DNA from: an uncultured Pseudomonadota bacterium
Lineage (GTDB): Bacteria; Myxococcota_A; UBA796; GCA-2862545
Direction of reading: 5' to 3'
NCBI GenBank assembly: GCA_913061235.1
Contig: CAJXTB010000004.1
Span: 186,001-250,000 of the forward strand
Length of the DNA stretch: 64,000 bases
Part shown: positions 53,601 to 60,665 of the stretch, one piece after another
Layout: every line of letters begins with the position of its first letter
Numbering within the stretch: position 1 is the stretch's first letter
Translations under genes and position numbers: made by a program
Notes under the pieces: generated by a model
Databases searched by the model: none
The model's input: the letters and a program-made list of their open reading frames with translations, nothing else
Told to the model about the DNA's origin: nothing

Positions 53601-53888
53601 CGCGGGAACACCGTTTTGCCAAGGCGCCTCGGGGTTTACACCCACGTTGACGACACGACCTTCACGGTTGCGACCATTGACCGGATGCGCGTGCGGTCCC
53701 GTGGTCACCGTCGTTGCATAGAACGTTGGTGTACCGGGAACTTGGTCCTCTTGTTTGAGAACGTACGGCAACAGGTTTTCGATAGGGGTGATGTAGAGAT
53801 TGTCGTCCCAGCGACACGCGGCAGCGGCGGAAACCGTGCCGGTGAGCCCGACTGTCTTCAAAAAATCACGGCGATTGAGGCGGCTCAT
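50661..53888 (-). CDS. actB: Alternative complex III iron-sulfur/molybdopterin-like subunit ActB
   Basis: The 1075-residue exported protein carries electrons between quinol and the hemes. It starts with a twin-arginine signal (RRDFLKTVG). The N-terminal two thirds resemble the molybdopterin oxidoreductase fold but lack the Cys set for a cluster, as in known ActB. The C-terminal third has four ferredoxin-like Cys clusters: CNGCGICAVAC, CQHCGHAPCESVCP, CVGTRYCANNCP and CTFCVQRTREV...CAEACPSQ. The last 60 residues are very rich in His, Asp and Gly (HADAGHGDDHAAPVHAD). Start 53888 is supported by GGAG five bases upstream; the longer frame to 53972 is not. Confidence 0.95.
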   Translation of the reverse strand: MSRLNRRDFLKTVGLTGTVSAAAACRWDDNLYITPIENLLPYVLKQEDQVPGTPTFYATTVTTGPHAHPVNGRNREGRVVNVGVNPEAPWQNGVPAAALLGLQRHYSPDRIHEPMSGAGEAATAVTWDDAMTRVTSAVQAAGGKKVAYLGPYRSGAIVTLINELTDGNAVFWEPLGYDAEADAAEALFGQRILPGYDLTKAHYVLSFGANFLSGWGGTKLASQYADARNPNIGNFIARFAYVGPHLDQTAANSDDWYSCSASAQAGVALALASLVADKKGTRASLGSALPAVDVAAMASAAGLTAEQLESIATQMASMPSVALPGGASGATTGAVDLAAATYLLNLASGAAGVTFGMGRHYEGPIHGYSDVKALQSDLDAGNVAVLFVDDTNPVYSLPSSSGMAASLQKAGMLVSVNSHPDETQALAGLTLPTHDAFEDWGDEVPEAGLVLARQPTTSPLYNTRSLGDILLSIGKATAPAVAETAANEDGTVIDAAVAAAAAAIGIDGEEAVEVALPALGFAAENWRDYLTQTWQRSGLVTGSNFEQGHYEALAKGFLAAPGRSLTPPALTGSHSFGSAGAYTGSGDVVLHAYPHPFRQDGRYANEPWAQEVPDPMSGRTWGSWGEVHPETAASMGIADGDLITVSQGDASIQVAAELTPGIAAGTIAIAFGQGHTAQGNYAKFGANVVDLMAATATNGSGLAWQATHVSVSNTGEKANVPSTLGGDKQGGRDLAPAVPAAELAAVGDSEAAHAGELTGIHHLPRDPRLVETGNLDFYPVPEHPNYRWAMTVDTNACNGCGICAVACSAENNLPVVGRQLVAQGREMNWIRINRYWETNPDGSPDARFLPMMCQHCGHAPCESVCPVLATYHNLEGLNAMVYNRCVGTRYCANNCPYQARRFNFHSYIWPEPFQLQLNPDVSTRQMGVMEKCTFCVQRTREVKGAYRDQGFTNKVPSAAIEQLPACAEACPSQAITFGNLNEEGSKVAMSRKSARSYIALDELRTFSAVNYLGRANFHVELGHHGPEGEGHGDDHADAGHGDDHAAPVHADPSHDDAGEPAGDHHDDAGHTAGGH

Positions 53889-53901
53889 TGCTGCTCCAGG
53901 A

Positions 53902-54726
53902 TCACTTGTGGCAGGTCCAGCAGTCCTTGAGCTCGGCGCGACGCACGGATGCGTCCTCGCCGTAGTTCTCATCTACGGACGGATGTTCAGCGTGGCAGTC
54001 CAGACACCACCCCATTTGCAGGGGGGCCTCACGGACCATGACTTCGGCTTGTGACGGGTCACCGTCTGGCCAGCGTCCCATCAGGGGCACTTGACCATGA
54101 CATTCGGTGCATTGAACACCGGCCCGCACATGCCGCTTGTGGGCGAAGTGTACGAAATCAGGAAGGTCATGCACCTTTTGCCAGGGAACAGGTTCGTCGT
54201 TCTCCCAGTATTCGGTGAGCTTCATGATCTCTGGGGATTCGGTCCGTACGTGGGTATGGCAACCCATGCACATCTCGACAGGGGGCACCCCGGCGTAGTT
54301 GCTCTCGCGAGCGTACGTGTGGCAGTACTGGCAATCCATGCCGAGAACCGTCACATGCCGGTAGTGGGTAAAGGCGATGGGTTGGTCAATGACGTCACCG
54401 GTGACAGCACCGGCTCCAATCTGACCAATCTGGCGCCAATGGCCGGATTCAGCGTGTTCGCCACCGTGCTCGCCTTCGGCGGCATGGTCACCTTCTGCGG
54501 CGTGGTCGCCTTCTGCAGCGTGGTCGCCTTCATCAGCTGGGGTTGCTGAATCAGCGGGGGCGTCTACCCACTCCCATTTCTGTTGCGGGCCTTCGATCGG
54601 GCGCGCAGCAATGGGGTGGAGCTCCATTTGCTCTGGTGTCTTAGGCGCGTAGGGTTCACACGCGGCCAATATCAAGGCAAAGCCGGTTCCTAGGGTCGCA
54701 AGAGCGACAACAGGGAGGTTTCTCAT
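53902..54726 (-). CDS. actA: Alternative complex III penta-heme cytochrome c subunit ActA
   Basis: The 274-residue lipoprotein has a signal ending LILAAC and five c-type heme motifs: CQYCH, CMGCH, CTECH, CLDCH and CWTCH. Five hemes match ActA, which docks on ActB. Residues about 60-85 hold three tandem EGDHAA hexapeptides and more His (EHGGEHAESGHW), in a linker. GGAGG lies four bases before the ATG at 54726; the longer frame to 54795 is not used. It is the first gene of the operon actABCDEF, so the promoter lies in 54727-54930. Confidence 0.95.
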   Translation of the reverse strand: MRNLPVVALATLGTGFALILAACEPYAPKTPEQMELHPIAARPIEGPQQKWEWVDAPADSATPADEGDHAAEGDHAAEGDHAAEGEHGGEHAESGHWRQIGQIGAGAVTGDVIDQPIAFTHYRHVTVLGMDCQYCHTYARESNYAGVPPVEMCMGCHTHVRTESPEIMKLTEYWENDEPVPWQKVHDLPDFVHFAHKRHVRAGVQCTECHGQVPLMGRWPDGDPSQAEVMVREAPLQMGWCLDCHAEHPSVDENYGEDASVRRAELKDCWTCHK

Positions 54727-54934
54727 CAGTCCTCCGTACGTCGGGCACAATAATTGACGTGAGGGCGGCGCTTGTAAGCGGCCAGAGACGCCCATTCAAC
54801 TCTCACGCAATCTTTCGCGGCACCGACCCCGGTGGGAGCTTGAAATCCGCCTGCATTGCTGTTCGATCACACCGGAGGGGTACATCCCCTTTACGGTGAA
54901 TTAGAGCACCTGCAAAACAAGCGTCGGAGGCGTG

Positions 54935-55453
54935 GTGTCGCGATTGCGAATTACAGGTGGTTCAGCCGGCGGGCGTTGGCTGATTGCTCCCATTCAAAAA
55001 GGGGTACGGCCAACCTCTACTCGCATGCGCGAGGCGATTTTTTCGATCATTGGTCAAGACCTCGCGAACCTTCGGTTCTTAGATGCGTGTTCCGGCTCGG
55101 GCATCATCGCGGTCGAGGCGTGGTCGCGTGGAGCGGTGGTCACGGCCTTTGAAAAAGACCGCCGAACGGCGTCACGCATTCGCGAAGGACTAGACGCGCT
55201 TGACACGTCAATTGATCTTCGGATTCAGGACGCCACACGCATCCGGTCTGGTGAGTGGGACGTGGCATTTGTGGACCCGCCGTACAAGCTGGAGCCAGAG
55301 CCGTTCCTGGCCGCGCTGTCGGGGCGGGTCGGAACGGTTCATATGGAGGTCGACGCAAAACGCAGCGCACCCGAGAGTGTGGGCGTGCTGCGCTTGGTTC
55401 GCGCGCGGTCGTTTGGTGACTCGGCGCTATGGACCTTTGAGGCTGGTGATTAG
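54935..55453 (+). CDS. rsmD: 16S rRNA (guanine966-N2)-methyltransferase RsmD
   Basis: RsmD methylates G966 of 16S rRNA during 30S assembly. The 172-residue protein has the family start RLRITGGSAGGRWL, VRPTSTRMREAIFSII, motif I FLDACSGSGIIAVEAWSRGA and motif IV FVDPPYKLEP. GGAGG lies four bases before the GTG at 54935; an adjacent GTG at 54932 would be too close. Its stop overlaps the convergent lipoprotein gene by 4 bp. Confidence 0.92.
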   Translation: MSRLRITGGSAGGRWLIAPIQKGVRPTSTRMREAIFSIIGQDLANLRFLDACSGSGIIAVEAWSRGAVVTAFEKDRRTASRIREGLDALDTSIDLRIQDATRIRSGEWDVAFVDPPYKLEPEPFLAALSGRVGTVHMEVDAKRSAPESVGVLRLVRARSFGDSALWTFEAGD

Positions 55454-55914
55454 CGGATGTTGACGCAGGACTTCGCGTCAAAATCGCCGGCCACACCGCC
55501 GACTCCGAAGGCCATTGAGAAGCTACCGGTGATGCTGCTTGGGCTGATGCTGTCGATCATGATCTCGCCCTCGCGGGCATGATGAACTTCGACGCTGTCG
55601 GACAGATTCACCAGACCGTCAGCGCTGACACCCTGAACTCGGTCGGTCAGAAAGGGCCCTTCGGTGATGTCGCCACGGAACGCAATCTGCACAGCGGCAA
55701 ACTCACGCCGACCATCTGCAGGCGTGTCCTCTGTGTATAAGCGTTGCACCCAACCCATCTGGTCGCAGGGGATATCTTCGTCCACGATGACGATGACGCC
55801 GCCGCCGAACCATGCGGATTTTGCCTTTTCAAAGGACGTTCCGCCGATGTCACCAGCAACGGTGGCAGGACCACCACAGGCGGTCAAGAGTAGGGCTAGC
55901 AGGGCGGTACGCAT
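55450..55914 (-). CDS. Small lipoprotein, function unknown
   Basis: The 154-residue product starts MRTALLALLLTACGG with lipobox LTAC. The mature part has conserved-looking strands (VIVIVDEDIPCD, VQIAFRGD, SITGSFSMAFG) and Cys in DIPCDQMGW and KSCVNIR that may form a disulfide. GGAG lies six bases before the ATG; the frame is open far upstream (to 56193) but without coding support there, because meaB occupies the other strand. It ends 4 bp inside rsmD's stop. Confidence 0.75.
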   Translation of the reverse strand: MRTALLALLLTACGGPATVAGDIGGTSFEKAKSAWFGGGVIVIVDEDIPCDQMGWVQRLYTEDTPADGRREFAAVQIAFRGDITEGPFLTDRVQGVSADGLVNLSDSVEVHHAREGEIMIDSISPSSITGSFSMAFGVGGVAGDFDAKSCVNIR

Positions 55915-55993
55915 AGGGTTCTCCGGACGTGCAGGCGCGCCGAGGCGCTGCGGACCGGCTAGATAGCCCGCCACTTGCCCGGGAGGCCACTCG

Positions 55994-56932
55994 ATGCCGT
56001 TGGATGCCGCTGCTCTGGTCGCTCGAGCCGCTGGTGGAGAGCGCCTTGCACTGTCGCGGTCGATCAGCGCGATTGAAGCTCGTTTGCCAGGAATAGGCGA
56101 GGCGCTCACGTCCCATGACGTGCGCCGGCGCGCAGGTCCTGGTGTGCCCCACGTGATTGGTTTGACCGGTCCACCGGGGGCAGGAAAGTCCACGTTTGCG
56201 GACCGTATTGTCGCAATGGCCCGAAAAGAAGGAAAGCGGGTGGCTGTTGTTGCAGTCGACCCCAGCTCACCGTTTTCAGGAGGAGCGATTCTGGGTGACC
56301 GGGTGCGAATGGAAGCTCACACAGGAGACGACGGGGTCTACGTGCGCTCATTGTCGGCACGAGGCCACTTGGGTGGCTTGTCGGGTGCTACGCAAGAGGT
56401 CGTGGATATTCTGGACGTCGCAGGCTTCGATCTCATTGTGGTGGAGACGGTCGGGGTGGGGCAGTCGGAGCTAGGAGTCATGGAGGTTGCGGACTCCGTA
56501 GTGGTTGTGTTGACTCCCGAATCCGGAGACACGGTTCAAACACTAAAAGCCGGCCTGCTTGAGATTGCCGACGTTTTCGTGGTCAACAAGGCCGACCGTC
56601 CGGGGGCCCAGCGGCTCGCTCGCGAGATGGAGCGGTCCATCGCTCTGGATGACTCGCCTGGCTACAAGCCTCCGGTATTTACTGCCTCAGCAACACAGCG
56701 CACGGGGATTGACGCTGTCGTTCACGCCGCCGCCGACCACCTACGCTGGTGCATGGACGAGGGGCGGGAGACCTGGGAACGGCGTCGAGGAGACGCGCGG
56801 GTTCGTCTGTATTTAGACCTCATCGGTGAGCGTGCACGTGCCGCGGCGGATGCTGCGCTTGGTCCCGCCGACCGGGAACGGCTGCGGAGCGGACAGGTTC
56901 CTGCCCAGTCGATCCTACAGGAGCCGAAGTGA
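55994..56932 (+). CDS. meaB: Methylmalonyl-CoA mutase-associated GTPase MeaB
   Basis: MeaB is a G3E-family GTPase that protects and reloads the B12-dependent methylmalonyl-CoA mutase. The 312-residue protein has Walker A GPPGAGKST (59-67), VDPSSPFSGGAILGDRVRM broken as residues about 87-105, switch wording VVETVGVGQSELGVMEVAD and NKADRPGA. Family members also act on ethylmalonyl- or isobutyryl-CoA mutases. No mutase gene is in the window. The next gene starts with GTG overlapping its stop (GTGA). Confidence 0.95.
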   Translation: MPLDAAALVARAAGGERLALSRSISAIEARLPGIGEALTSHDVRRRAGPGVPHVIGLTGPPGAGKSTFADRIVAMARKEGKRVAVVAVDPSSPFSGGAILGDRVRMEAHTGDDGVYVRSLSARGHLGGLSGATQEVVDILDVAGFDLIVVETVGVGQSELGVMEVADSVVVVLTPESGDTVQTLKAGLLEIADVFVVNKADRPGAQRLAREMERSIALDDSPGYKPPVFTASATQRTGIDAVVHAAADHLRWCMDEGRETWERRRGDARVRLYLDLIGERARAAADAALGPADRERLRSGQVPAQSILQEPK

Positions 56933-57696
56933 GCCCTCGGGCCTGGCTTCAGTCGCTCGAGACGACGTCTCCCGAAGGACAGATCACTGCGACTCGGAAC
57001 GGCGCTCACGCGGAGATTACTCTCGACCATGATCGGGCTCGCAATGCGCTGACCACGAAGATGATGGGCGAGCTCGTTGAAATAGTGGACGACTGGGTGG
57101 CCCATCCGCCCGTCGTGTGGACGCTGCGAGCACGAGGTGCTGCATTCTGCGCCGGCGGACATCTGGGGGATGTCCGTGCGCACCTAGGTACGCCTGAGGC
57201 CGGTCATCACATGGCAACGCTGATGGGACAGGCCATTCAACGACTGGCCAATCTGCCAGCGCTCGGCATTGTGGTTGTCCACGGAGCGGCTGTCGGTGGA
57301 GGAGCGGAGCTCGCCCTTTGTGGTGATGTGTGCCTGATGGCTCCAGAGGCACGCTTGGCGTTCGTCCAGGCTCAGCGTGGCGTTGCACCCGGCTGGGGTG
57401 GTGCGCAGCGGCTCATCGACCGTGTAGGCAAGACGCAGGCCCTTCGAACACTTCTCACGTCGCCCGTTCTCTCCGCAATCCAGGCACAACAGATGGGAAT
57501 CGCGGTGTGTTCGGATGATGTAGATGCAGAGGCCACAGCGATGGTCAATGCTGTCTTGGCGTTGGAACCGGATGTTGTTCGCGCCGTTGTGGCCCAAGTA
57601 CGGGGAACAGCGACTGAACCTGACGCGTTCGCCACAGTGTGGGGCAGTACCGGACATCTTGCGCGCTTAGCGGGTCTTCCATGGGGCCGCCCGTGA
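56929..57696 (+). CDS. Crotonase-family enzyme resembling ECHDC1 (ethylmalonyl-CoA decarboxylase)
   Basis: The 255-residue crotonase-fold enzyme has the oxyanion-hole segments RARGAAFCAGGHLGDV and HGAAVGGGAELALCGD (E127), then LMAPEARLAFVQAQRGVAPGWGGAQRL and, near the end, FATVWGSTGHLARLAG. As I recall the human ECHDC1 sequence, the W-G-G at 156-158 and the T-V-W-G at 236-239 match that ethylmalonyl-CoA decarboxylase better than ordinary enoyl-CoA hydratases. The translational overlap with meaB supports a role in (m)ethylmalonyl-CoA metabolism, perhaps repairing misformed acyl-CoA. An ordinary hydratase is the alternative. Confidence 0.8.
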   Translation: MSPRAWLQSLETTSPEGQITATRNGAHAEITLDHDRARNALTTKMMGELVEIVDDWVAHPPVVWTLRARGAAFCAGGHLGDVRAHLGTPEAGHHMATLMGQAIQRLANLPALGIVVVHGAAVGGGAELALCGDVCLMAPEARLAFVQAQRGVAPGWGGAQRLIDRVGKTQALRTLLTSPVLSAIQAQQMGIAVCSDDVDAEATAMVNAVLALEPDVVRAVVAQVRGTATEPDAFATVWGSTGHLARLAGLPWGRP

Positions 57697-58223
57697 GGGT
57701 GTGGTGGCTGTTGTTGGGCTTTGCCTGTGCCCCGCGTGTCGCTCAAACCCCACCGAATGGCGCTTCGCTTACGTTGCCGCAGACTGCGATTGTGACGACT
57801 GCGACTGGCGAGCCCGTTGCCTCGGGTCCGTGGTCCAACGGGCAGGTAGGGCTGACGCTTCCCGATGGGTGGTCGGGCATGACCGGCCCCCCGGGGGCCT
57901 CCCTGTTGTTGCGCGTGACGGAGCCGGTGTCGCTGTCGCAGGTTGAGCTGTGGTCGTTTGCTCCAACCGGACGTCCTGCGGCGCGACCCCGACCAGGATG
58001 TGAGCCGATTCTGGATGACCGTGGCCGGTACCGGGCAGTGCCAGCACTGGATCCTGCGGCGAGCCACAGCTGTGTGGAGGCCGACGGCACTCTGGTTCAG
58101 GGCTGGTACAGCATCCAGGGCGGACAAGAGGTCCACCTGGAGGCCATCTACCCACCTGGCGAGGGGTTTCGCGGTCGCCTGCTTGTTGAGCCGGTCCTGC
58201 GGTCGCTCACCATCACCCGCTAG
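57693..58223 (+). CDS. Small lipoprotein, function unknown
   Basis: The 176-residue product starts MRVWWLLLGFACAP, with a short signal and Cys after GFA, a possible lipobox. The mature part has beta-type strands (ASLLLRVTEPVSLSQVELWSF, VEADGTLVQGWYSIQGGQEVHLEAIYPP broken into shorter strands) and two Cys (GCEPILDD, HSCVEAD). GTG start overlaps the preceding stop (GTGA), so it is in the meaB operon. Its stop shares CTAG with the convergent MYXO-CTERM gene. No family recognised. Confidence 0.72.
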   Translation: MRVWWLLLGFACAPRVAQTPPNGASLTLPQTAIVTTATGEPVASGPWSNGQVGLTLPDGWSGMTGPPGASLLLRVTEPVSLSQVELWSFAPTGRPAARPRPGCEPILDDRGRYRAVPALDPAASHSCVEADGTLVQGWYSIQGGQEVHLEAIYPPGEGFRGRLLVEPVLRSLTITR

Positions 58224-59998
58224 CTACGACGGCGACGGGCCATGAACAGCAGGAAGAGGGCGCCGTAGACGGCTCGGGCCGGGGCGGTCGCTCCGCCGAC
58301 TGCACAGCCCCCACCACAACTGCTGCCGGTGTCCGCACACCCTGCGCCGTCGCACCCACCGTTGTTGTATTGAACGAGTCCCAACTCGCTGTACACGCCG
58401 ATGTGGTCTCCACCATTGCCGCTCGCGGCGTACTCGAGCGTGGTGAGGCCCAAGCCCTCGAGCGATGGCATGCCGAAACGAATGTCGGTCAGCAAGTCGC
58501 CGACCAGTGGTTCGACGATGGTGCCCATCAGGCCGGAGAGCTGATCTTCAACCTGGGCTTCGTTTCCAGGAGCCAGCTCCAGGTAGGTGACGGTTGGCTC
58601 AATGTCTGCGGCGTCGAACGTGATGTCGAGGGAGAGTTCGCCGGTTGTTGTGACCCAGCCCAGGTCCACACCTGCGTCGGTCTCGATCTGAGCACCGATC
58701 ATCCGGGCCATACGGCCGTCGAGGTTGGCGTACATGTCCAGGCCCAACCCTTCGATGCGTGCCGTGATGTCGTGCTCACCGTCGAGTACAGCGTAGGGCT
58801 GGATGGTGGGACGAGTGATGATCTCCATGGACTCGGTCTCGGGGAAGTATGCCTCAAAGGCATCTCCAGCGACGATTCCGAGAAGGGAGGTGTTGATGGC
58901 CACGGGCAAGCTGTCATCGCCATCTTGCAGTGTGTAGCAGAGCAGTCCACCGGCCCAGACCGAATAGAGCGCTTGGTTGACCAGGTCATCGTCGACAAGA
59001 ATGCCGACGTGGTGGCCCTCGCGAACATCCAGCGGAGCGGAGCCGAGTGCTGGCAGATCTCCGGCAGTGGAGAGCGAACCGTTCGGCATGTAGGGGTCCA
59101 TGCACGGATGGATGTCGGAGCTGATGGAGCTTCCGAGCTGAATACGCATGCCTTCAGGCTGGATGTCGATGTCTTCGGGCCAGACGTCGAGGTACAGGAT
59201 CGACTCACCCAGCGCGATCTCTTCGCTGATCTGAACCGCGGCGAAGGCGTCTTCGAGGGCCGGTTCAATGGCGACGGCAAGCTCCTGAATGGGACCGTCT
59301 ACCGAGTCCTCAACCGTGTCGAGAATGGCACCAATCGCCAGTTCCCAAGGATTGAAGTTGATAAGGTCAAACAGCGCGCCGTCGAAGAAATCCTGAATGT
59401 CCGCAAGGCCGCACTCGGACAGCTGAAGGTCCTCCGCCTCCAGGTTCCATTCCCACAAGATGGGGGAGACGGTGGCGTCCACTACACCTTGGCCGTCGAT
59501 GTCGTCGACGATGTCGATCTCTACGGTGGTGAAGATGTCGACATCTACTGGGTTGAGCCAGAAACCACAGTTGGTGTTGATGTCGATGAGCTCAACAATC
59601 TCGACACCCGCCGCGATGGTCGCTGGCGCTTGCTGGGTGTTGATCTTGATGCGCGCTGTGGCGTCCAGCTCGATGACCTGGTCGGCAGGTGTCATGGTGA
59701 GGTTGGTCAGCTGTACGTTGACGTCGACATTGTCGATTCGCACAAAGTAGTCGTACGTCACAACATCGACCCAGCATCCACCGAAGGGGTTTGGGATGAT
59801 GCAGTCCACGCGACGGTCACCGAGTTCCACGGCCGGAACAGGGATGTTCGACGGAATCAGATTGCCAACCACGCGAGGCAACTCGACGAATCCGGCGGCT
59901 GTCAGGTCTACAGCAATGGCGTCATCGAGGTCCGCACCGTGCGGGACCTGTGCCATAGCAGAGGAAGAAGTTAGCAACGCGAGGAGAAGGGCGGACAT
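58220..59998 (-). CDS. BPI/TULIP-like exported protein with MYXO-CTERM-like tail
   Basis: The 592-residue protein has a signal peptide (MSALLLALLTSSSAMAQ). The body is beta-rich; the segment GHHVGILVDDDLVNQALYSVWAGGLLCY, given here as residues about 348-375, and TSLLGIVAGDAFEAYFP resemble the C-terminal barrel of BPI/LBP lipid-binding (TULIP) proteins. The end has a Cys-rich stretch (GGCDGAGCADTGSSCGGGCA), a short hydrophobic run (AVYGALFLLF) and Arg cluster (MARRRRS), the MYXO-CTERM layout used for surface sorting in Myxococcota. GGAG six bases before the ATG. Its ligand, if any, is unknown. Confidence 0.8.
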   Translation of the reverse strand: MSALLLALLTSSSAMAQVPHGADLDDAIAVDLTAAGFVELPRVVGNLIPSNIPVPAVELGDRRVDCIIPNPFGGCWVDVVTYDYFVRIDNVDVNVQLTNLTMTPADQVIELDATARIKINTQQAPATIAAGVEIVELIDINTNCGFWLNPVDVDIFTTVEIDIVDDIDGQGVVDATVSPILWEWNLEAEDLQLSECGLADIQDFFDGALFDLINFNPWELAIGAILDTVEDSVDGPIQELAVAIEPALEDAFAAVQISEEIALGESILYLDVWPEDIDIQPEGMRIQLGSSISSDIHPCMDPYMPNGSLSTAGDLPALGSAPLDVREGHHVGILVDDDLVNQALYSVWAGGLLCYTLQDGDDSLPVAINTSLLGIVAGDAFEAYFPETESMEIITRPTIQPYAVLDGEHDITARIEGLGLDMYANLDGRMARMIGAQIETDAGVDLGWVTTTGELSLDITFDAADIEPTVTYLELAPGNEAQVEDQLSGLMGTIVEPLVGDLLTDIRFGMPSLEGLGLTTLEYAASGNGGDHIGVYSELGLVQYNNGGCDGAGCADTGSSCGGGCAVGGATAPARAVYGALFLLFMARRRRS

Positions 59999-60035
59999 TA
60001 GCGACTCCGGTGGAACCAGTGGCGCACGATAGCCG

Positions 60036-60665
60036 TCAACTGTCCTGGGTATCAACTCCCATGTCGGTCAACTTCTTCTGTAGGAAAGCGAGGCGGGCCA
60101 TTGCCAATGAATGGGCGTCGGTGGCGCTGCCTTTGGTTTGCTTTGCGATGCGGCCGTAGTGACCACAGAGTTGCTGCAAGTGGTCGTGCAGTAAAGGGTG
60201 TCCATCCGCGAGCAGCCGTGGACCAAATTCGAGGGTGAAGCCGCTGCTCGGCTCGTCTCCGGGGACGACTCGAAGGACTTCCGCGTACCTGCGTGCTTCG
60301 GGTGCGAGGGCCTCTGCATCGATGCGCCAGCCGCGTGTGGCCAACATGCGTCGGAGCTTGGGTGGGTCATCTTGCGCATGGAGAATGGCGACAGAAGGCC
60401 GTGGTCCGTTGTCGAGAATGCGGACGATGGTCTCGGCGCCCATGCCGGCGATGACGGCGCATGGCACGTCTCGGAAGGGCAGCAGGCCGTCGGCAATGAC
60501 CCAGTCGACATCTGTGCGACCCGACCGCTGCGGCATGCGTTCTGTGGCAATCCCGCCAAGTGCGTGGGCCACATGGCCGTGGTCCGCACCGACATCGATG
60601 ATCAGTGTGTCGGGAGGACAAAGGTCGCGAATAGCGAACCGGCGTGCGCGTCCTGCTCGCTTCAT
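60036..60665 (-). CDS. trmK: tRNA (adenine22-N1)-methyltransferase family, TrmK-like
   Basis: TrmK methylates N1 of A22 in bacterial tRNAs. The 209-residue protein has motif I IIDVGADHGHVAHALG (22-37) in place of the family's DIGSDHAYLP, IADGLLPF, the signature VIAGMGAETIVRIL (71-84), and a helical C-terminus (ARLAFLQKKLTDMGV). The match is to the family as a whole; some members act on other tRNA sites. Its ATG overlaps the upstream pseudokinase stop (ATGA), making it the third gene of a three-gene operon. Confidence 0.85.
   Translation of the reverse strand: MKRAGRARRFAIRDLCPPDTLIIDVGADHGHVAHALGGIATERMPQRSGRTDVDWVIADGLLPFRDVPCAVIAGMGAETIVRILDNGPRPSVAILHAQDDPPKLRRMLATRGWRIDAEALAPEARRYAEVLRVVPGDEPSSGFTLEFGPRLLADGHPLLHDHLQQLCGHYGRIAKQTKGSATDAHSLAMARLAFLQKKLTDMGVDTQDS

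Noticed and set aside
54860-54895. Small hairpin AGGGGTA/CATCCCCT upstream of rsmD as a riboswitch
   Set aside because: The stem is about five pairs with no conserved aptamer sequence; no riboswitch class fits.
58370-59974. 534-codon plus-strand frame
   Set aside because: Antisense of the MYXO-CTERM protein gene, which has a signal peptide, sorting tail and ribosome-binding site.
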